A DNA stretch of 64,000 nt, taken from positions 186,001 to 250,000 of the forward strand of contig JAPYKE020000263.1 of assembly GCA_028554795.2 (NCBI GenBank), written 5' to 3'. A model generated the notes under the pieces. That model saw nothing but the letters and a program-made list of their open reading frames with translations, did not search any database and was not told the DNA's origin. This document shows, piece by piece, positions 38,930 through 53,117 of the stretch (its first letter is position 1; each line of letters opens with the position of its first letter). The DNA is from Sinohyriopsis cumingii. Its lineage: Eukaryota > Mollusca > Bivalvia > Unionida > Unionidae. The position numbers and the translations under genes were made by a program.

Positions 38930-39006
38930 GTGTTGCAATCTTGCACCTTCACAATGACCACCCGAATGGAACTGTGTACCGCTCAGAAGGTGCAAGAGTG
39001 CAACAC
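38930..39006 (+). other. Long near-perfect hairpin
   Basis: The arms 38930-38950 and 38986-39006 are 21 nt each and pair at 20 positions, with a 35-nt loop. The core pairs TTGCACCTTC with GAAGGTGCAA. Possibilities are a miRNA-like precursor, the end of a foldback transposon, or a target of one. Confidence 0.6.
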
Positions 39007-40192
39007 ACGCATCGTTGACATTAAATAAGTATGTTATTGCCCTACATTACAGATTGTTGATGATTTTATAATTAGTTACATATGCATTAAAGTTTCAAAC
39101 TTCAGTATCTGTTCCTGAACAGCTGTAGTTTTATCTTAAGCAATCAGTAGTTTTGGGGTTGACAGCTATGAAAATTAGGTAACATCATATACCTGACGTT
39201 ACAAAAACAAAATTGATATACATAACAGTATTGTGTCTTGACATTTTGTAATGCTTGCTCTAATCGGTCATCTGAAACACAAAACCAAAGGATAGAGAAT
39301 CTGTAATTTTTCTTCCAATAACCTTCATTGTTGTAAATGAGTTAAAATTGAGAATATACTATAAAAATAGTATGTACAATTCAATAGTTGATAGTCAGAT
39401 CACAAGTTCTAGTTGGCTTTTATAGGAATATTGCTATAATGAGGGTTTTTTCCTGCTGCATTAGGAACATTAATTTCCCCCTTCATCAATCAGCGTCATG
39501 TCGCCATCCAACAATGTATTGTATGTGCGTTTGAGATTTTAGCCAGTAAACATGATTCAAGTGAAGGAACGTGATAACATCAGCATTGGATAATTGTATT
39601 CTTTATGTTGTTGTTTGAACTTTTTTTCCAATATACAAAAAAATATCCAACAAAATATGAAGCTTTGTTGCAGTATAATGAGCCATATCCTTCTTCAATT
39701 TCTTTTTAAGCTTACGAATTATGTTTGAAATTGTTTTATAAATTGAATGCTGCCCAGCTGTATATGAAGATATTTGCGCAACACGAATTTATTGATTTGT
39801 GAAACATAAGGTGTGTTTTCATCATAAACAAGCTGAGAACAGCTAATAAGTAGTGCTACATACCAAAATGTATATCTTCATGAGCAGACGCATACACATA
39901 AACTGGCATACATCCATACATACCTGTAATCATACAAATATTGAAACAGCCTAGTTTAAATTATAATATAATTAGACAAATATAGTAACAGAGATATGTT
40001 AATACATAACTTGTTGATAGTTAAATTGTATTATTATAGACTATGCATCTTGCAAGCGAAGTTGATTAAATTTCTAAATTCCAACACGTAATACCCACAT
40101 TGTTCCTGATTATACTTATATTAGTAGCTTGCTATTTGTAGCAACATGCTATAGAATTTGTTCTTTTCTATTTCACCCTTCACAGGCAGTAA

Positions 40193-40204
40193 GTATTATT
40201 TATA
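40193..40204 (+). other. Microexon-like module, triplet GCA
   Basis: CAG-GCA-GTAAGT. The acceptor arm is shortened (TTTCACCCTTCACAG) and is more pyrimidine-rich than most. Confidence 0.58.
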
Positions 40205-41156
40205 TCTCGGTATTCTCTAATACTTTGTCTAACAAACCAACATAGGCACAGGACCTAATTGTACAAAATCAGATGTTTTCATCCAATAACCTAGTATGCA
40301 AAATAATCCCAAGAGAAAACTGAAAAGAAAAAAAAACAACTGCAAAACATTTGAAAGATATCTAAGTTTTAAATGACATAAGATAAATCGCAAATAATAG
40401 ATGACAAATTATAGACGTCTTTGATAGCAACATTTGTATGAATATTTTCTTGCGTGTAACAAGATGTTTCGTTTCTTTTCTCTGATGATTCAACAACGTA
40501 ATATTCATATTTTTCACTAATTTTATGTCAGTTTTGAATTATCATGTGCACTTATCCAAATCAGGCAGTAAAACCTCTTAAGCATTGGATATTTTATTTT
40601 GCTCTTGACATTGTTGAATTTATTTCCAACATACTGCTAAGCTAAACCCAGCAGAACAATACTACTTTATTGCACATATAATGATTTATTTTCTCTTTTG
40701 TTTCTAGTTTGGTTTGACATAAATTAGTAGATTCCGTGCCATACAAACTACATGAATATTTTTCGCAAGTGTGCATTTTTATCATTAGTAAATTAAGAAC
40801 GAAGAATAATCAAGAATACTTACCATTATTCATATAATCATGGATACAGCCATGCACGAATATAAATAAACAGACATGCATCTTTCCATACAGGCTTTCA
40901 TACAAATATGGCAACATCTTAATATGTTGGAACAAATGTGTTATAATACAAACAAATATAGTGATATAGAATAATCATAGATAGCTTGTTGATGGTTAAG
41001 AAGGAATCAATTATAGTGTTGTAGGGAATAAACCTAACAGGTAAAATAAATATAATTTCTCCATTACTACATACATCAGATCCTATTCTCATATTGATCA
41101 GTGGTATCGTTACTGATTTTTTCGTCCTCTTTTTTTTCATTATATTCTTCAACAAA

Positions 41157-41168
41157 TAGAAAGTAAGT
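41157..41168 (+). other. Microexon-like module, triplet AAA
   Basis: TAG-AAA-GTAAGT, 964 bp after the previous one, with TTCTTCAACAAATAG upstream. Confidence 0.55.
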
Positions 41169-42119
41169 AAACTATCTCGACATTTTCCATTACTTGATCC
41201 AAACAGTAATAAGTAAGAGTAACAACCTAATTATTCTACGGATAACCTTAATTTGAGTATAAATAATCCCTGAGAAATAAACTGATGGAGAAATTTGGGA
41301 AACTACAATACGAAACAACTGGTCTAACCATATTTTACAAGACATAAGCTAAATAAAGTAGGTCAAATGACAAATTTAAGACTCCCTTCATAGCAAAATC
41401 ATTATGTTTGATTTGTTTTATTTTAAGTAGCAATCTGAATATGTTTGGTTTATTTTTCATTTTCATCAATGAACGTAATCTCTTTAATATCTAATAATTA
41501 ACTAGTTATCTTATTGTTACAATTGTATTTGAATTTGATGCCAAAATGTCATAACAATTTTCTCTATACTTCAGTTAATTTTAGTTTAGGTCCTTCAATT
41601 TGTTTGTCAAATTTATTTTTAAAAATTTGAATATCTTAATTTATATCTAATTTTTTTAAAACAAAATACCTTCCAAAAGTGAATTTCGTCCTAGAGTATG
41701 TAAAAGACTTTATGCAAATATTTTCTTTAATTTCCGAAACACATTGTGGCTTTTCATCACGAACAATTACAGAATGCCTAATACTTATTTAATATATACA
41801 AAACTTCATTTCTTCATGGATATATGCATGCATGCACACATCATTAGATACATATTCATATAAATATTGGATCACCCAAGTCTATGGGGATACGTTTTCA
41901 TATAATACATACAGACAAATACAATGAGACATATATAGTTATAAGTTGCTTGTTGATTGCTATAAAGGAATTTATTTGTGTTATTACTGTGGATCTATGT
42001 AATGAGTGAGGCTGATGTCCATTACAACACATTATATCATCATATTCCTTTCAATTTGATATTAATAAGAGGCATCCTATTAATAATTTCTTTCATTATT
42101 TGATCCTGTCCTTCTCAAA

Positions 42120-42131
42120 CAGTCCGTAAGT
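42120..42131 (+). other. Microexon-like module, triplet TCC
   Basis: CAG-TCC-GTAAGT, 963 bp after the previous module. The next unit has lost its module. Confidence 0.57.
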
Positions 42132-42419
42132 ATTATACCTCAAGACTTTCTAACACCTGCTATAAAGAGTTATGTACTGATTTAGCATGCAAGAAGCAAA
42201 ACGGATCCTTTTCTTCCACTGACAAATATTGTTGTGTATGCAAAATAATTCCAGAGAAATTACTGAATAAAAAGCTTCAAAAACTGAAAACAGGAAACAA
42301 AAGCTCTAATTATCCTGTAGACGAAATAGACCGAAACCATAGATAAGTGTCAGATGTTAAAGAAATTATAGGCGTCTTTGAAGTTATTATTGTCAAGCTG
42401 AGTTAATTTTCTTTATATT

Positions 42420-43235
42420 CATATGGTTTATTTTTTTCAACAAATTTTATTAAAAAAATAAGCAAATAGTTTAATTATGAAAGTTACAAAATGAAAATTT
42501 AAATGGAATTTACTGTATTACTAATTAAATCCAAAATAATTCCAAAAGTTATATCATAAGTTCTAAAGTATCAAGATCACGGAATGTACTGTTTTCCCAA
42601 CAGTCCTGGTGTATCACAATGACATGGTCCAGAACAACTTTGAGTAAATTCACAGTAGTCCCAGAATAATATTTTAGTCCAAGGAGTAATTTGAAATTCC
42701 AATAAATAGGCAAATGTTTCCGCTCAAATTATGTCATATGAGAAATATTAAATGTGCCTATACACTGCTACGCAAGAACATAAGAAATAAGAATCCGAAA
42801 TAGGAGTGAAAATATGTCCAGATCTTTCTTCTCATATGCACCCTTATGACCCTAAGAAGCAGTTTTCTCCTACGCCCTAAGTGACATTTTGGAACAATCC
42901 ACGTCGTAAAAGAGCCCACCTGACAGACCCATGCAATGGGAAATTGTCTTAATTTTTCTAAGAACGCACATGACCTCCCCAATGAGGAATTAAAACAAAC
43001 AAGTATACAGGATTATTGAGATTATTATTAATGATTGTAAACATCTTTTTTATGCAAAGAATAGGCACTGTTAGTATCTTAAAATAGAATAAATACCCGT
43101 GTTTAAAAATTGGCTACCTAATATTTTGTTTTTAGGTGATCATTAAAATTTATAATCGCAAACAAAATTATACATAAAACTGATACAGTCATATATCAAT
43201 AGTTACACAAAATATAGATATACATAACATTGTTA
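42420..43235. other. Unassigned foreign stretch in the array
   Basis: Unit homology is lost after TTGTCAAGCTGAGTTAATTT and resumes at AGATATACATAACATTGTTA. The interior is partly GC-richer (42750-42980) and carries no recognised motif. The following unit has lost its splice-like module. Confidence 0.5.
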
Positions 43236-44252
43236 GGATATCTAGTAAACATGATCCAGACCAATAGTCGAATCTAATGGGCATCACACAGTTCGAGTTT
43301 TTATTTTTTTCATAGTTTCTTTTAATTTATTTCAAAACACAATTGAATCTATCGGAATGTAAAAATATTCTTGCATGCTTATCCTTTTAAGCAACATCAT
43401 AGTCTATCTGAACAAGTAGGGAAAAAATGAGGAAAATTACTGCTGAAACTATGACCATGAAATAAGAAGCAACATAGCTATCAATACTGTAAGTTAAATG
43501 ATACCTAAGAGTCATATGACAATTTATACATGTTTCCATAGCACTAGAGTTATAGTTTCTTTTCTTTTCTGGAGTCATATTACTATGTATATTTTATTTA
43601 TATTTTTGTATCCAAAAATGTAATTCTGGCATTTATCTGACATAAGTTTGAAAATACATTCCGTTATCATGATCCAAATCAAGCAGTTGGTCCACATGTG
43701 AATCGAAAAATTTGATTTTCTCTGGTTAACTTTCTTTTTAATTTATTTCTAAAATAAGATGTATGCTAAATAGTGTGAGGTCTTTGTGTATATGCCACGA
43801 AGTATTGTATAGTTTAGTTTCTTATTTCAATTGTCGAATTTAGATTGACATAGTATTCAAACCTTAGTGCAACCCCGTAGTATATGAAGACGTTAATTTG
43901 TGAAACATACGTTGCATTTGAATCACACATTGCGAACCACTAATAACATGAAACATTCAAAATTACACATCTTCATGAATGCGTGGATACAAATAAACAA
44001 ACGTAAGTCTTTATATACATTCATGGATTAAAATATTGGAAAATCCTAGAATATAATGTAGTTATAATAAACGAGACACATATAGCGAAGTAGATATAGT
44101 AATACAAAGCTTCTTGTATATATCTGTGAAGTAAAATTGATATAATTTCTCTACTACAACACATAAAATTCAGTTTCAGTGTTTACTGATTTTAGTTGCA
44201 TTATATTATTAACGTCGTCTTTTCGTTCTTTTTCATTACATCCAACATAATA

Positions 44253-44264
44253 CAGACAGTAAGT
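44253..44264 (+). other. Microexon-like module, triplet ACA
   Basis: CAG-ACA-GTAAGT after CATCCAACATAATACAG. It is 2133 bp from the previous module because of the foreign stretch at 42.4-43.2 kb and a module-removing deletion. Confidence 0.56.
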
Positions 44265-45664
44265 AATACCTCAACATTATATATTATTTACTCAGAACAT
44301 TCATCTAAGAAAACGAGCAAAAGGGTTTAAAATCTAATGATTTTTCTTAACGTATCTTTGTATTTTTTATAAAACATTCATGAAAAAGAAATAAATGAAG
44401 GAAAATGTGAAAGAATAAATATGTATAACTATAGTGTAGACGCTGAAACGTAAATCATACATTGGTAGTAGTTAGATCTAAAATAAATTATGGATTCCTT
44501 TTGGCCGCAATTTTGCTTTGTTTCGTTTGTTTCGTTTTCTGTAACAAAGTTAATATGTTAAGTTAATTTCTCGTTATCACGCAGCAACATAATGTCGTTA
44601 TCTTTCACTATATTGTATGTAAGTATGTTACTATATGCAATGAACATGAGCCGAATAATTATTTGAGAATTTTTTATCTTATTTAAAAGTTTTCTTTTTT
44701 TATTTTTCCCCCCAAAATCCATTGTTTTCATTACAATTTGAAGGTTTTATGCATATATAAAAATTCATTGAATACAATGTCTTATTATTTTATTTTATTT
44801 TTGATTTCGTTTAAAATAATTTCTAAAATTGAGTATAATAAAGACCTCATACAACTATATATATTTGCGAAATTCAAAGTCATTGCTTTTTATACGCAAG
44901 ATAAGAATGACCAATAACCAGTAGTAAATACCAAAATATATAAATTTATAGATGAATGCATCTACCCATTCACATAAATAAACATGGATATGGTGCTAAT
45001 CTAATATTGAATTTGTGCTCCATGTCATCGATCTGAAAAATAAAGGCATATGGTTTACACCAAATATATCCCTATAATGTCTTGCTGGTCCGAAATTAAA
45101 ATGGTGGTGTCAAACTTACATCCAGAAAATCCACCACAGCAGCTAATTTGAAAAACATCACTCAATTTGATGGAATCTTATTTATTTTGTTGCTTAATGT
45201 CCATTGGAATTATTTCCAAAATGATATCATATCCAGCAGAGTGTGGAGGCTCTGTGCACATATAACGATTTATTGTATAATTCAGCTTCTTTACTTTCTC
45301 ATACTTTGTTTTAAATAATTTAAATTCAATGTTGTCTGGCAGTATCTGAATACTTTTTGCAATTATATTGATTCATTTACAAAGCAATATGTATGTTCAT
45401 CTTTGACAAATAACTACCAGGAATAAATACCAAACTATATCTTAAGAGTGATTCAAACATACACGCATACACTTAAACTTACCTACATCCTAACATACAT
45501 ACATGCATAAAACTATCACATCATTCTTGTACACATTAAGACATTTTTCTCATAATATGTGGTGATAAGTGTAGTGCAAGACATAGAACCTTAATAGGTT
45601 TCTGATTGTTACAAATGAGTTCAGTTGAATTTTCTCCCTCTTTTTCATCCTATTCTTCACAAAA

Positions 45665-45676
45665 CAGTATGTAAGT
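45665..45676 (+). other. Microexon-like module, triplet TAT
   Basis: CAG-TAT-GTAAGT after TATTCTTCACAAAACAG and before ATTATATCTAAAC. Both arms are close to consensus. Confidence 0.58.
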
Positions 45677-46500
45677 ATTATATCTAAACTCTGGCCAATA
45701 TTTATATAACAGGCAGAACATGAGAGTAGAGGCTCTTATTTATTTTTAATAAAAATCTTGTTTTCTGTTAAGAATAATCCTGATTAAACAAACACCTGAA
45801 GAGAACACTGCATACATGGTAAAAGAGAAAACAAAATATATAGTTACATTGCAACCAATTTTAGCTTAAGTCATAGATGAGAGCCAGATGAGGAATTATA
45901 GATGACATTGAAAGAAGTGTTGTTATATTTAATTTACTTTCTTTTCTGTAACAATAGTCATATGTTTTGTTTATTTTCATTATCATCCATAAACGTAATG
46001 CTTGTATGTACGTTTTCTGTTACATCTAGGAAATAGTATATGTAAAGTTAAATTTCTTATTTGATTTTTCAAAATTCTGTTTGTAAAAATTTCCTATGTT
46101 TAGTACAATCAGACAGTATGTAAAGACTTTGTGAAATATATTGACACATTTGCAACACATAACATTCATTATTATAACAAACAAATTGAGAAGGATTAAT
46201 AACCAGGAATACATAACATAATACTATTTTCATGGATACATGCATGCACACATATATACATAAACATAAATCCACATATAACCAGTCTATTTGAACAAGT
46301 TTGATCTGATACGAAAAATGCAGTTAAATAAATACAGCCTTACACAAAATAATCTATTTATGATATAGGATATATCAAACACGAAGATTTAATATAATTT
46401 CTCCATCGCAACACATAATATCATATTACTGTCTATATTGATATTAATGAATATTATTGTTTTTTATTTTCATTTTCTATTCATTATATCTTTCCAAAAA

Positions 46501-46512
46501 CAGCCCGTAAGT
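46501..46512 (+). other. Microexon-like module, triplet CCC
   Basis: CAG-CCC-GTAAGT. An all-C triplet inside a strongly AT-rich unit is notable. Confidence 0.58.
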
Positions 46513-47163
46513 ACTATGAATCTAATTCATTTAATTCAAACAGTATACTTTCATCAGCATGATATAAATTTGTTTTTATCTTGTACTCAATAATTTGTTT
46601 AAATTTATTGATAGAATAAGGTGCATCCAGTTATAGGCAAAAGCTTTGTGTACATATAATAATCCATTTCATATTTCATTGTATCTCAATTCTGCAATTG
46701 TGTTTTAAATAATTTCCAGACATGAATGGCACTGATTAGAAGATGAAGACCATTTTGTGGATATATTGATTCATTTGTGAAACATGTGTTTGTTTATCAT
46801 ACACAGTTAAGTACGAGTAATTGCAAGTAATTCCAAAAATACATGTCGTGATGGATATAAGGGATCATCGCATACACATTAACATCCATTCATCGTTACA
46901 AATATACATGGGATGAAATATACTTGAACGTCCTAATCTATCTGAACAGTAGATAGAAATATGATGAAAGAGGTATAACCATACATAACTGTTGAGAGTT
47001 AAGAATGCATGTATAGTTATTACTATGGAGGCTACACCAAACCAAGATGATATAATTTCTCCCTGCAACACATCATGTCATTAAGTTTCTATTCATCTGA
47101 TATTAATCACTGTTATCTTATGATTGATTTTTTGTCGTCTTTTTCACGATATCCTTCGCAAAC

Positions 47164-47175
47164 CAGCGCGTAAGT
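47164..47175 (+). other. Microexon-like module, triplet CGC
   Basis: CAG-CGC-GTAAGT, only 663 bp after the previous module, with ATATCCTTCGCAAACCAG upstream. Confidence 0.58.
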
Positions 47176-47464
47176 ATATCTCCCAGCAATGGATAATGCT
47201 TGTTTGAGACAGTTGCCTGAGAGATAGAAATTAAGAGTTGGGAATCAGTTTTTTTATATAATTTCCAATACCAATCTTTTCTGTGTTAAAATGTCCCTCA
47301 GAAACAATTTTTGAAGCATTCAGAAACTGTGAAAGAAGAAACAAGATATACAACTGATCAGAAATGATGGAAGCTAAAGTGATGCATTAGGCTCTGATGA
47401 TAATTACATTATAGATGTCCTTGATATGAATAATATGTTCCCTTTAGTTTATTTTCCTTTCGCT

Positions 47465-47600
47465 AACATGAGCATGCGAGACTGTTAGGCAGTAGTTTCC
47501 AACGGGTCGATGGTTCTTTTTCAGTCTCCCTTGGTTCTTCCTCCACCAAATGTATAGGCATCCGTGTATATCATATCATATGCTTCAATCTGTCGCAATA
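47465..47600 (+). mobile_element. Old degenerate SINE fragment
   Basis: Diverged SINE body: GTTCTTCCTCCACCAAATGT and a mutated GTGTATATCATATCATATGC match the conserved body segments of the intact copies, preceded by GGGTCGATGGTTCTTT. No head or tail is visible. Its divergence shows that the family has been active over a long period. Confidence 0.75.
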
Positions 47601-48333
47601 ATCCCAAAATATCAAGCTTTTCCTTTCTATAGCAATATACATCTCTTTAGTTTGTGTTTTCATACAAGAATATAATTTCGAGGTGTTTTACTGAATGTTA
47701 TGCCAATTGCAATTATATTCATTAACAATATCCGAATCAGTCAGTGGAATCTTATAAGTATCAAATAATTTCTCATTCTATCTTGTTTAATATTGCTTTG
47801 AAATTGTTTCTACACCTTGATGTATCTAGCGGAATATTAAGGGTTTGTTCATGTATAGTGGTTCTTCGGAAGTTTGTTTTGGATTATTTTCCGAATTTTG
47901 TTTGAAATAAGTTCCAAACGTTAGCGCTATGCAACAATATATGAAGACATGAAAATATATCAATAGCTTTCTACAACATAACGCATTTGTATCCTGTTTA
48001 TTGTGAGAACTATAAATCTTGTTGGATACATGCATGTACGCATCAATATACATGGACAAGCACAATTACACATGCATGCAGATGTTGGACAATGTTAGTC
48101 TGTAAGAAGAAGTTTCCTAGAATACCTAACGTACATGTAGTAAAGGAGATATAGGTACACGCAGCTTTTGATATTAAGAAGGGATTTAGTTATTATATTA
48201 TATAGATTCCACCTGACAAGTAAAACTTATAATATGTCACCATTACAATATAAATGATTTTCCTCATGTTTGCACTAATTAGTGATAACATTGTATTGAT
48301 CGTTTTCTTATTTTTTATTATATCCTTCAAAAA

Positions 48334-48345
48334 CAGATTGTAAGT
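48334..48345 (+). other. Microexon-like module, triplet ATT
   Basis: CAG-ATT-GTAAGT after ATATCCTTCAAAAACAG. An old degenerate SINE lies in the preceding spacer. Confidence 0.57.
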
Positions 48346-49361
48346 ATTTTATATAGCAACATTGTGTAATACTCACATAAGAAGTCATTAAATAGATCAA
48401 AAGAGACGAAAATCTATTTTTTATCCTCTAGTAACCATGTTTGCTATGTAAACTAAAACGCGGACGAAAAACAACCGAAGAAACAGTTTCCGAAACTATG
48501 AAAAAACACATCATATTTAACTGTATTGTTGACAATATAAGCCAAATGACATATCATAATCAGATGACAAAACATATATTGACATCTTTGATAGCAATAT
48601 TTCTATGTTAACGTTACTTTACTCTCTGTAACAGTATCAATGTGAGTAGGTGTTTTCCACTATCATCCAGCAACCTAATGTTGTTATCTTTCTCTGTCAT
48701 TTATTCAAAGTTGGAAGTTTGTCATGTGAAAATAAATCAATCAGTAAAATCTAGTGAGCTTTGGATACCTGTTTCTGTTCTCAAGTTAGGTTTGAATTTA
48801 TTTCCAAAATTATTCGTATCTATCAGAATTTGAATCCTTTTTACACGTATTGAAATGCATATTTTCAGTTCCTTATTTCGTTTGTTTAATAATATTTTTA
48901 TATTAAAAATTTGTGCTGTACGCTGCTAATGAAGACTTTGTGCTGATATATGGATACATCTGCGAAACATACCATATATTTTCATTATAAACAAGTTGAA
49001 AACAAGTTATAAGCAGGAACAAATACCAAAGTAGATATATTGCTGGATACGTGCATTGATGCATACACATAAATAATCATACATCATTATCTAAATACAC
49101 GGAAACATATTGTATCATCATATTCTATTTAAACAAGTTATAACATATACAAGCAAATGTAATGCAAGACACATAGCCACAGAGCTTGTTGATTGTGAAG
49201 ATGGAATTGAGTTGTGTCGTTAGTGAGAAGATGCCTGACAAATAAATTTGATATAATTTCTCTATTATAAGACACATTACATTCTTTCTATTTATACTAA
49301 TAATGAACGGTCGTATCATGTTACTGATTTGTTGTTCTTTATCATTATACCCTTCACAAAA

Positions 49362-49373
49362 CAGGTAGTAAGT
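49362..49373 (+). other. Microexon-like module, triplet GTA
   Basis: CAG-GTA-GTAAGT. A GT directly after the acceptor gives a competing donor (GTAGTA), though the downstream GTAAGT is much stronger. Confidence 0.57.
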
Positions 49374-50368
49374 ATTACATCTCAACATTTTATTGTACTT
49401 GCTCAAAATGCATTCACAAGACAGAAGAAACTTGGACATAATTTTATTTTTCCTCTTCGAATAACTTTTCTTTTTGTGTCTATGATCACAGCTGGGAAAG
49501 GTCTTAGAGACCAAGCAGCGTATCTAACCGTACTGCAGATTATGTAATCTAATCTTAGACATGAGTTATGTTACAAATACATTATACATGCCTTTTTATA
49601 TAAATATTGTTATTTTGAGCATATTTTCATGTCTGTGACAAGATGAATATTTTATTTTTTGTCATCCAGCATCTGAACGTCAGGATACTTTACTGATTTA
49701 TATAAATTGGCAATTATATTATACCCTGTAAATATGATCCAAATCGATCAGCTGTGACTTATTTGATGATTTGAGATTTACCTTGTTCAAATTGTGTTTA
49801 AATTTATTTTCAAAATAAGTTCTATCCAACTCGATGTTAGTGTGCACACGTGATTCAGTGTTTAATTCAATTTCTTGTTTCATTTGTGAATTTTGTTTGG
49901 AATGATATGCAAAAATACAGTACTGTCCATGAGTATATGAAGATTGTATGAAAATATAGCGATTTCATTCATTTGTGAAATATAAGATGCTTTTATCATA
50001 AAACAAAGTGAGAACATCAAATATCTAGGAATATATATCGATTACATATTCATGGATACATGCACTCACGCATAAACATAAACATGTAAATACATTAAAA
50101 CATACACAAACATAACAATATTGGGATATCCCAGTCGATTAGAAAGTTCGTTATAATACATTGACACACATATTGAAAGAGATAAATCAATATATTAGCT
50201 TATTGGCTGCTCACAGGGATTTGTTATATTGTTGTAGAGGATACATCAAATATCTGAAGTTGATATAATTACTCTATTCAAGCGCATGATATCGTTTCTG
50301 TTTATAATGATATTAATCTGCAGTATCATTGATTTGGTATTTTCTTTTACATCCTATCATTCACAAAA

Positions 50369-50380
50369 CAGCGAGTAAGT
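50369..50380 (+). other. Microexon-like module, triplet CGA
   Basis: CAG-CGA-GTAAGT, 1007 bp after the previous module, behind ATCATTCACAAAACAG. Confidence 0.58.
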
Positions 50381-51097
50381 ATTATATCTGGACATTTTCT
50401 AATGCTTTCTCTGAACATCAATCCAAGAGACAGAAACGATAAGAAAATCAGATATTTTCTTTTTGTAATGAACTTGTTTTGTGTGTAAAGTATTCCCAAA
50501 GAGAAACCTCTGAAGAAAAACTGCAGAAACTTTGAAAGAAGAAAACAACAGATCTAACTATCCGTTAGATAACTTCAGCCAAACCATAAATGAGAGTCAG
50601 AGTACAGAAAAATTATCGACACCTTTCGAGGACCAAATTGTAATATTTAATTTATTTTGTTTTGTGCAACAATATTCATTGCATGTTGTTTGTTTTGTTT
50701 TTTTTCGTTTTTGGTTATCATCAAGCAACGTAATATCTGCATGTTCCATTGAATTGTGTCGGTTTACAATTACATGGCGTAAACATGATCCGAACAAGTC
50801 CGTAGACCTGTTGGGCATTGGATAATTTCAGATTTTATCATGTTGTAAGTTTTTATCTTTTTGAATATATTTACAAAATTAGTTGACTCTAGGGGAATGT
50901 GAAGGCTTTGTGTGCATATAACGATTCACTGAATAGTTCAGGTTTTTGGTTTTCTTAATATTATTGAAATAACGTGAAATTTAAGTACGATTCAGCTGTA
51001 TATGAAGACTTTATGCAAAGTGCCGATTCATTTGTGAAACAAAACATTCGTTTTCGTTTTTCTGATATTGTGTTTCTGTTCTTCATTATATTAAAAA

Positions 51098-51109
51098 CAG
51101 GCAGTAAGT
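51098..51109 (+). other. Microexon-like module, triplet GCA
   Basis: CAG-GCA-GTAAGT after CTTCATTATATTAAAAACAG. It has the same triplet as the module at 40193. Confidence 0.57.
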
Positions 51110-51762
51110 ATTATACCTTGATATTTTCTAATACCTTAAGCATCCAACCAAGACACACAACACAAAAGAATCAACTCTGATTTGCCTTTTTCAATGACAC
51201 TGTTTCATGTCCAAAATAATACCCGATAAACAACTGAGGAAGAACACTGCATAACCTGTGAAGGAGTGAACGACTGAGCTGACTGTACTGTAGACGGTGT
51301 AAGCTATGTCATTGGCACTGAGTCAGTTGACAGCACTAATAATGTTTTGATATGATTAGCGTTATCTGTAGTTTATTTTATTTTCTGTAACAAAATTAAT
51401 ATCGGTATATTTCATGCAATACTATATCACTTTGCTTCATTCAAATTATGCACTGAAGTTTCATCAGTATCAGATAATTTGTATTTTATCTTTCTGTGCA
51501 AAGTTTTGTTAGAATGTAATTCGAAAATAAATTGTAATCACCAGACTATGATTGCTTTAATGCTTGTTTAATGATCCATTGAATAATTCAATTTCTTATT
51601 TCCTTTTGAACTATCTTTCTTATAATTTTTTAATTGAGTGATTTTTAGTTGTATATGAAGACTTTGTGCAAATATATAGACTGAGTTCAGAACACAACAT
51701 TCAATTTCATTATGAACATGATTAGAAGGACTAATAACCAGGAATGCATACCAAAATACACT

Positions 51763-51763
<1 letters not shown>

Positions 51764-51794
<31 letters not shown>

Positions 51795-51825
51795 CATACA
51801 TACATACATACATGTACATACATAC
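51764..51825. repeat. (CATA)n microsatellite
   Basis: CATA/TACA tetranucleotide repeat that has expanded from the unit's own TACATGCATGCATACAC landmark. Confidence 0.97.
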
Positions 51826-52078
51826 ACAACGATATCGAACATCTAAGTCTATGGAGACCGGTTGTAATGCATTCAGAAATTGAGTGAAATTTTTTAACTA
51901 TACATTGCTTGATGGCTGTTAGCAAGGAATCAAATTAATGTATTATACCGGATAAACCTAACAAGATTGATATAATTTCTCAGTTACAAAACATCACCAT
52001 GTTCTTGTTTAAATTGATAAGAATATCATCGTATAATTGATTTATATTGTCCTCTGTTTGATTGTATCGCTCACAAAA

Positions 52079-52090
52079 CAGGTGGTAAGT
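52079..52090 (+). other. Microexon-like module, triplet GTG
   Basis: CAG-GTG-GTAAGT after GTATCGCTCACAAAACAG, 981 bp from the previous module. Confidence 0.58.
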
Positions 52091-53105
52091 ATCATATCTT
52101 AACATTTTCTATGATTTGCTCTAAACTGTGATCAAACAGATGGAACAAAAGAGTGACTCTATGATTTGTGTTATTATAATTACCTTGCATTTATGTGTTA
52201 AGTAATGAGCCAAAACGTTATAAACAAAATAATTAAATTATAATATGACAATGCAAGCTAAATGAATTGAAAGAGCTTCATGACAGGTCATATATAACTT
52301 TGATAGCAATATTGTTTTTTAAAAATATATTTTCTTGTCTGTAGCAGCAGTAATATGTTTATTTATGTGTAATTTTCTCACTATCATCCAGCGATTTAAT
52401 TGAGGAGACTTTCACTGAATTTTATATTGCTTTGAAATTGAATCCAGCAAAACGTATCCGAATCAATAAGAACAATCTCTTCAACTTTGGATAACTTTTG
52501 TCTTGCTGTTCAAAATTTATTTTTATTTGATGTATTAGTTGAATTTACGAGACTGTTAATGCTTTCTACACATATAATGATTCAGTGATGAATTAAATTG
52601 TTTCTTTAATTTGCTAATTTTTATTCAAATAATTTCCAAACCTTTGTTGCCATTCAGCAGTATATGCGGCCTTTATGGAAAAATATAGATTTATATGTGA
52701 AATATTATGTGGATTTTCACGGTAAAATTGTAGTGTTGAATAACGAAGAAAAATACCAAATTAGATATCTTCGTGGATACATGCATGCACGCATACGCAC
52801 AAATAAGCATACATCGAAACATGCATAAATACAAACAATATAAAATAATTATAGTTTATGGGGACTCGATTGTTACAATATGAACAACAAATATATTGAC
52901 AGATATATAACTATTCATAGCTTATTGGTTATTTCGAAACATTTTAGTTATTTTATTTTAAAGTGTACAACTTGACAGGTAAAGATTATTGTATTATTCA
53001 ATAAAGCAAATTATATCATAATGTTCCTATTTAAATTGATAGTAAGGCAACTTTATCATGTTATTAATCTCATATGTTTGTATATTTCATTAAATCCTTC
53101 AAACA

Positions 53106-53117
53106 TAGCATGTAAGT
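53106..53117 (+). other. Microexon-like module, triplet CAT
   Basis: TAG-CAT-GTAAGT after ATCCTTCAAACATAG. Confidence 0.56.

Larger units (their letters stand above)
38350..39040. other. Foreign insert inside an array unit
   Basis: Unit homology breaks off after GTAAGTATTGTTA of the ATG module (38341) and returns at about 39050 (CAGATTGTTGATGATTTTAT). Inside lie a zinc-finger-like fragment and a long hairpin. No clean target duplication was found. Confidence 0.55.
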
